In this document: positions 61,909 to 64,000 of the stretch, one piece after another
Numbering within the stretch: position 1 is the first letter of the stretch
How the letters are laid out: each line of letters opens with the position of its first letter
Assembly: GCF_016464375.1 (NCBI RefSeq)
Contig: NZ_JADDIU010000011.1
Span: 90,784 to 154,783 of the forward strand
Direction: 5' to 3'
DNA: 64,000 nt
DNA from: Bacillus renqingensis
GTDB taxonomy: Bacteria; Bacillota; Bacilli; Bacillales; Cytobacillaceae
Translations under genes and position numbers: made by a program
The notes under the pieces: model-generated
Database searches by the model: none
What the model saw: only the letters and a program-made list of their open reading frames with translations
Told to the model about the DNA's origin: nothing

Positions 61909-61973
61909 ATTATATAACTTTCACTACGGACAAACAGTGTCATCGTATGCCAACCTGTGCCAAAGTGTGCCAA
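61909..61973 (-). promoter_or_regulatory. Late promoter with three 10-bp iterons
   Basis: On the minus strand TTGGCA occurs three times with exact 10-bp spacing (TGCCAA on the plus strand at 61948-61953, 61958-61963 and 61968-61973), about 35 bp upstream of TATAAT (61909-61914). The -35 (CTGTTT) is poor, as expected of an activator-dependent promoter. The adjacent ArpU-like gene is the obvious candidate activator. Confidence 0.6.
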
Positions 61974-61976
61974 CTT

Positions 61977-62387
61977 TTATTTAGGCACCTTTAAATGCTG
62001 CAAGGCTGATGAGTGAAGTCTATGCACAGTTCTCATAGAAACATTAAGGTTGACACAGATTTCTTCCCAGTTAAGAAAGTTAATGTAACGGTAGCGAAGA
62101 AGCAGCTTCTCATCCACGTTTTCCATCTGGTTAATCGCTTCACGAATATCCGATTTCAGCTTTATTAATCGCTCAACCTCTTGTTGTATCTGTTGCTCCA
62201 AATCTATTATTCTAATCACATATTTTTCAAAGGGTGGGTCAGTACTTTTTGTTTTACTGACTTTTTCCTCAAGAACAGGAGATGAAACACTCCTTGAGAG
62301 TTCCCTTAGATTTTGTAACTCCTCTAGATCGGAATTAATCAACTCATTTAAGCGATATGCTTGTTTCAAGAATTCCTTTGCCGTCAT
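61977..62387 (-). CDS. DUF1492/ArpU-like phage transcription regulator
   Basis: 136 residues. Helical N-terminal half, then a sigma-70 region 4-like helix-turn-helix: INQMENVDEKLLLRYRYINFLNWEEICVNLNVSMRTVHRLHSSALQHL. DUF1492/ArpU proteins are late-gene regulators in Firmicute phages. The gene ends directly beside the three iterons and the late promoter, which supports this role. Confidence 0.82.
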   Translation of the reverse strand: MTAKEFLKQAYRLNELINSDLEELQNLRELSRSVSSPVLEEKVSKTKSTDPPFEKYVIRIIDLEQQIQQEVERLIKLKSDIREAINQMENVDEKLLLRYRYINFLNWEEICVNLNVSMRTVHRLHSSALQHLKVPK

Positions 62388-62602
62388 CGCACCACCTCCT
62401 CATGTAGCTTTTGAATTAGCATCTCAGGATCGAGAGATGTCAGGGTAGTGAAATACCCTGAATGAAAGAAACGCTCAATCTCACGTTTCGTATATCTAGC
62501 AGAATCATTGCGAGGGTATTTTGCTAGTCTTTTCAGAGCAAAACGATAATCCTTGACCGCCTGTAGAATAATGGCATTTGCCAGTTTTTCAAATGCATCC
62601 AT
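62384..62602 (-). CDS. Small hypothetical phage protein
   Basis: 72-73 residues: MDAFEKLANAIILQAVKDYRFALKRLAKYPRNDSARYTKREIERFFHSGYF, then LDPEMLIQKLHEEV. Proteins of this pattern are common between helicase and ArpU/DUF1492 genes of Firmicute prophages. No function is known. It overlaps both neighbours by a few bases, so it is in the same operon. Confidence 0.7.
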   Translation of the reverse strand: MDAFEKLANAIILQAVKDYRFALKRLAKYPRNDSARYTKREIERFFHSGYFTTLTSLDPEMLIQKLHEEVVR

Positions 62603-63963
62603 CATACAACACCCCTCGCTTTCCCCAGATTTGCTTTGACAGCATTTATAAGATCGGACTGTGTCTTTTCCTTTCGTTTCAAAGCTCTCATTACATCTTC
62701 ATCAATCGTGCCTTTAGTAACAATGTGATGGATAACCACCGTTTCATTTTGTCCTTGTCTCCAAAGTCTTGCATTTGTTTGCTGATAGAGCTCTAGACTC
62801 CAGGTAAGACCAAACCAAATAAGTGTTGAACCACCACTTTGTAAATTGAGACCGTGTCCCGCTGATGCGGGATGGATAACCGCCACAGAAATATCACCGT
62901 TGTTCCAGTCTTTGATATCCTTGGATGTTTTAATTTCTCTAACATTAAATCTTGCTTTAATACGCTCTAAATCGTGATCATACCAATATGCAATAAGAAC
63001 AGGTTTGCCGTTTGCACCTTCGATTAAATCTTCAAGAGCATCCAGCTTGCGGTAATGGATAATATGAGTATTTTTATCATCATCATAGACAGCACCGTTT
63101 GCCATTTGCAGGAGTTTACCAGAAAGGACTGCTGCATTCATGGCATCAATCTCCTCATTGGCAAGCTCAAGAACCATCTCTTCACGAAAGTGATCATATA
63201 CGGATTGTTCTTTGTCATTCAGATACACGGGCACTTCATTTATCACACATTCTGGCATTTTCAGAAAATCGACTGATTTCATGGAAATGGTAATATCCGA
63301 AATGAGCCGATATATGGCATCTTCTGCGCCAGGTAACGGTTTATATGAAAATACAATCTGCTGATTACGTTTATCCGGTGTAAAAAAGGAATTACGGTAG
63401 TGAGTGATGTATCTGCCGAGTCTTTTACCCATGTCGAGAATACGAAACTCTGCCCACAAATCCATTAACCCATTACTGGAGGGTGTACCCGTAAGACCCA
63501 CGATCCGTTTTGCCCTCGGCCTTACTTTTAGTAAACTTTTAAATCTTTTTGCACCATAGGATTTAAAGGATGATAGCTCATCGATTACCACCATGTCATA
63601 GTCAAAAGGGATGCCACTTTTGTTTACCAACCAGTCCACATTTTCTCTATTTATAAGGTAGACACTTGCAGGTTTTCTAAGAGCCGCCAATCGCTCCTGC
63701 TCTGTTCCAATCGCTACCGAAAACTCCAGCCCTTTTAAATGCTCCCACTTATTTATCTCAGCTGGCCAAGTATCCCTTGCTACCCGAAGTGGAGCAATGA
63801 CCAGAACCTTTCCAATTTCAAAACGATCAAGACATAAATCAAATATAGCAGTTAAAGTGATTACGCTTTTGCCAAGACCCATTTCTAGAAACACCGCAGC
63901 AATGGGATGCTCAAGTATGAAGTTGGTTGCGTAGGTCTGATATTTATGAGGATTGTATTTCAC
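62602..63963 (-). CDS. SNF2-like DEAD/DEAH helicase
   Basis: About 453 residues. Walker A EMGLGKSVITLTA, motif Ia VIAPLRVARDTWPAEI, Walker B VVIDELSSFKS, motif III GLTGTPSSNG, and the C-terminal helicase motifs VAVIHPASAGHGLNLQSGG and TNARLWRQGQ are visible. Such SNF2-type proteins occur in Firmicute phage replication modules. GTG 63963 was chosen because GGAGGG lies nine bases upstream; nearby ATG codons are inside the preceding gene end. Confidence 0.9.
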   Translation of the reverse strand: MKYNPHKYQTYATNFILEHPIAAVFLEMGLGKSVITLTAIFDLCLDRFEIGKVLVIAPLRVARDTWPAEINKWEHLKGLEFSVAIGTEQERLAALRKPASVYLINRENVDWLVNKSGIPFDYDMVVIDELSSFKSYGAKRFKSLLKVRPRAKRIVGLTGTPSSNGLMDLWAEFRILDMGKRLGRYITHYRNSFFTPDKRNQQIVFSYKPLPGAEDAIYRLISDITISMKSVDFLKMPECVINEVPVYLNDKEQSVYDHFREEMVLELANEEIDAMNAAVLSGKLLQMANGAVYDDDKNTHIIHYRKLDALEDLIEGANGKPVLIAYWYDHDLERIKARFNVREIKTSKDIKDWNNGDISVAVIHPASAGHGLNLQSGGSTLIWFGLTWSLELYQQTNARLWRQGQNETVVIHHIVTKGTIDEDVMRALKRKEKTQSDLINAVKANLGKARGVV

Positions 63964-64000
63964 CCAGTATCCCTCCAATCTGCTTAACATCATCAATGAC
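63944..64000 (-). CDS. 3' end of the gene upstream of the helicase (partial)
   Basis: A frame open from the window edge ends at TAA 63944-63946, giving 18 codons starting VIDDVKQIGG. It overlaps the helicase start by 20 bp. In related prophages a VRR-NUC nuclease gene commonly precedes this helicase; that identity is inferred from position only. Confidence 0.4.
   Translation of the reverse strand, partial: VIDDVKQIGGILGEIQSS

Noticed and set aside
1..64000. tRNA or rRNA genes
   Set aside because: No cloverleaf or conserved rRNA sequence was recognised on either strand by reading; a dedicated search was not possible.

Overview
The window looks like a chromosome segment of an endospore-forming member of the Bacillaceae (low-GC Firmicutes). 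The evidence is spore photoproduct lyase, a SpoIIP-type amidase, the lipid II flippase Amj, ThiT under a TPP riboswitch, strong GGAGG-type ribosome binding sites, and short extragenic repeats of Bacillus type. The exact species cannot be read from the sequence.

Positions 1-17.4 kb are host genes: splA end/splB, a methyltransferase, an S66 carboxypeptidase, AIM24, SPW, Amj, a pentapeptide-repeat protein, DUF523, GNAT, an ABC-F ATPase, LysR, SstT, SpoIIP-like, riboswitch-ThiT and an SDR. Several loci here are broken: a frameshifted and truncated response regulator, a LysR remnant, an S66 paralogue remnant, a nonsense mutation in a flavodoxin-type reductase and a frameshift near the ABC-F tail. 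The ABC-F gene is preceded by a leader peptide and two intrinsic terminators, a typical antibiotic-responsive attenuation layout.

Positions 17.4-34 kb are a defence-rich accessory zone. All four type I-C interference genes are present and open (cas3-cas5c-cas8c-cas7c), but cas4, cas1, cas2 and any ordinary array are missing here. One intact 32-nt I-C-type repeat lies about 0.35 kb upstream of cas3. The 16 nt after it match 15 of 16 nt in the cas3 5' UTR, immediately next to a TTC, the canonical I-C PAM. A terminator ends the unit. This has the form of a CreR-like mini-CRISPR that would use the effector to repress its own operon, and it is the most interesting feature of the window. Nearby are an MNT nucleotidyltransferase with a truncated HEPN partner, a serine hydrolase, a gene split by a 1,568-bp IS4-family element (17-bp inverted repeats, 9-bp target duplication), and an uncharacterised four-gene block: HTH/coiled-coil protein, PD-(D/E)XK-like nuclease and two HEPN-like proteins.

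From 33.8 kb to the right edge is a siphovirus-type prophage read on the minus strand and running off the window. Read in the direction of transcription it holds: SNF2-like helicase, a small protein, DUF1492/ArpU-like regulator, a putative late promoter with three 10-bp iterons, HNH nuclease, P27 small terminase, SAM synthetase, two DNA methyltransferases, small DUF genes, large terminase, portal, ClpP-type protease, HK97 capsid, connector genes, tail genes (with a -1 frameshift chaperone pair), fibres, holin, amidase, and three tandem large serine recombinases. The SAM synthetase and the two methyltransferases probably act together in phage DNA modification.
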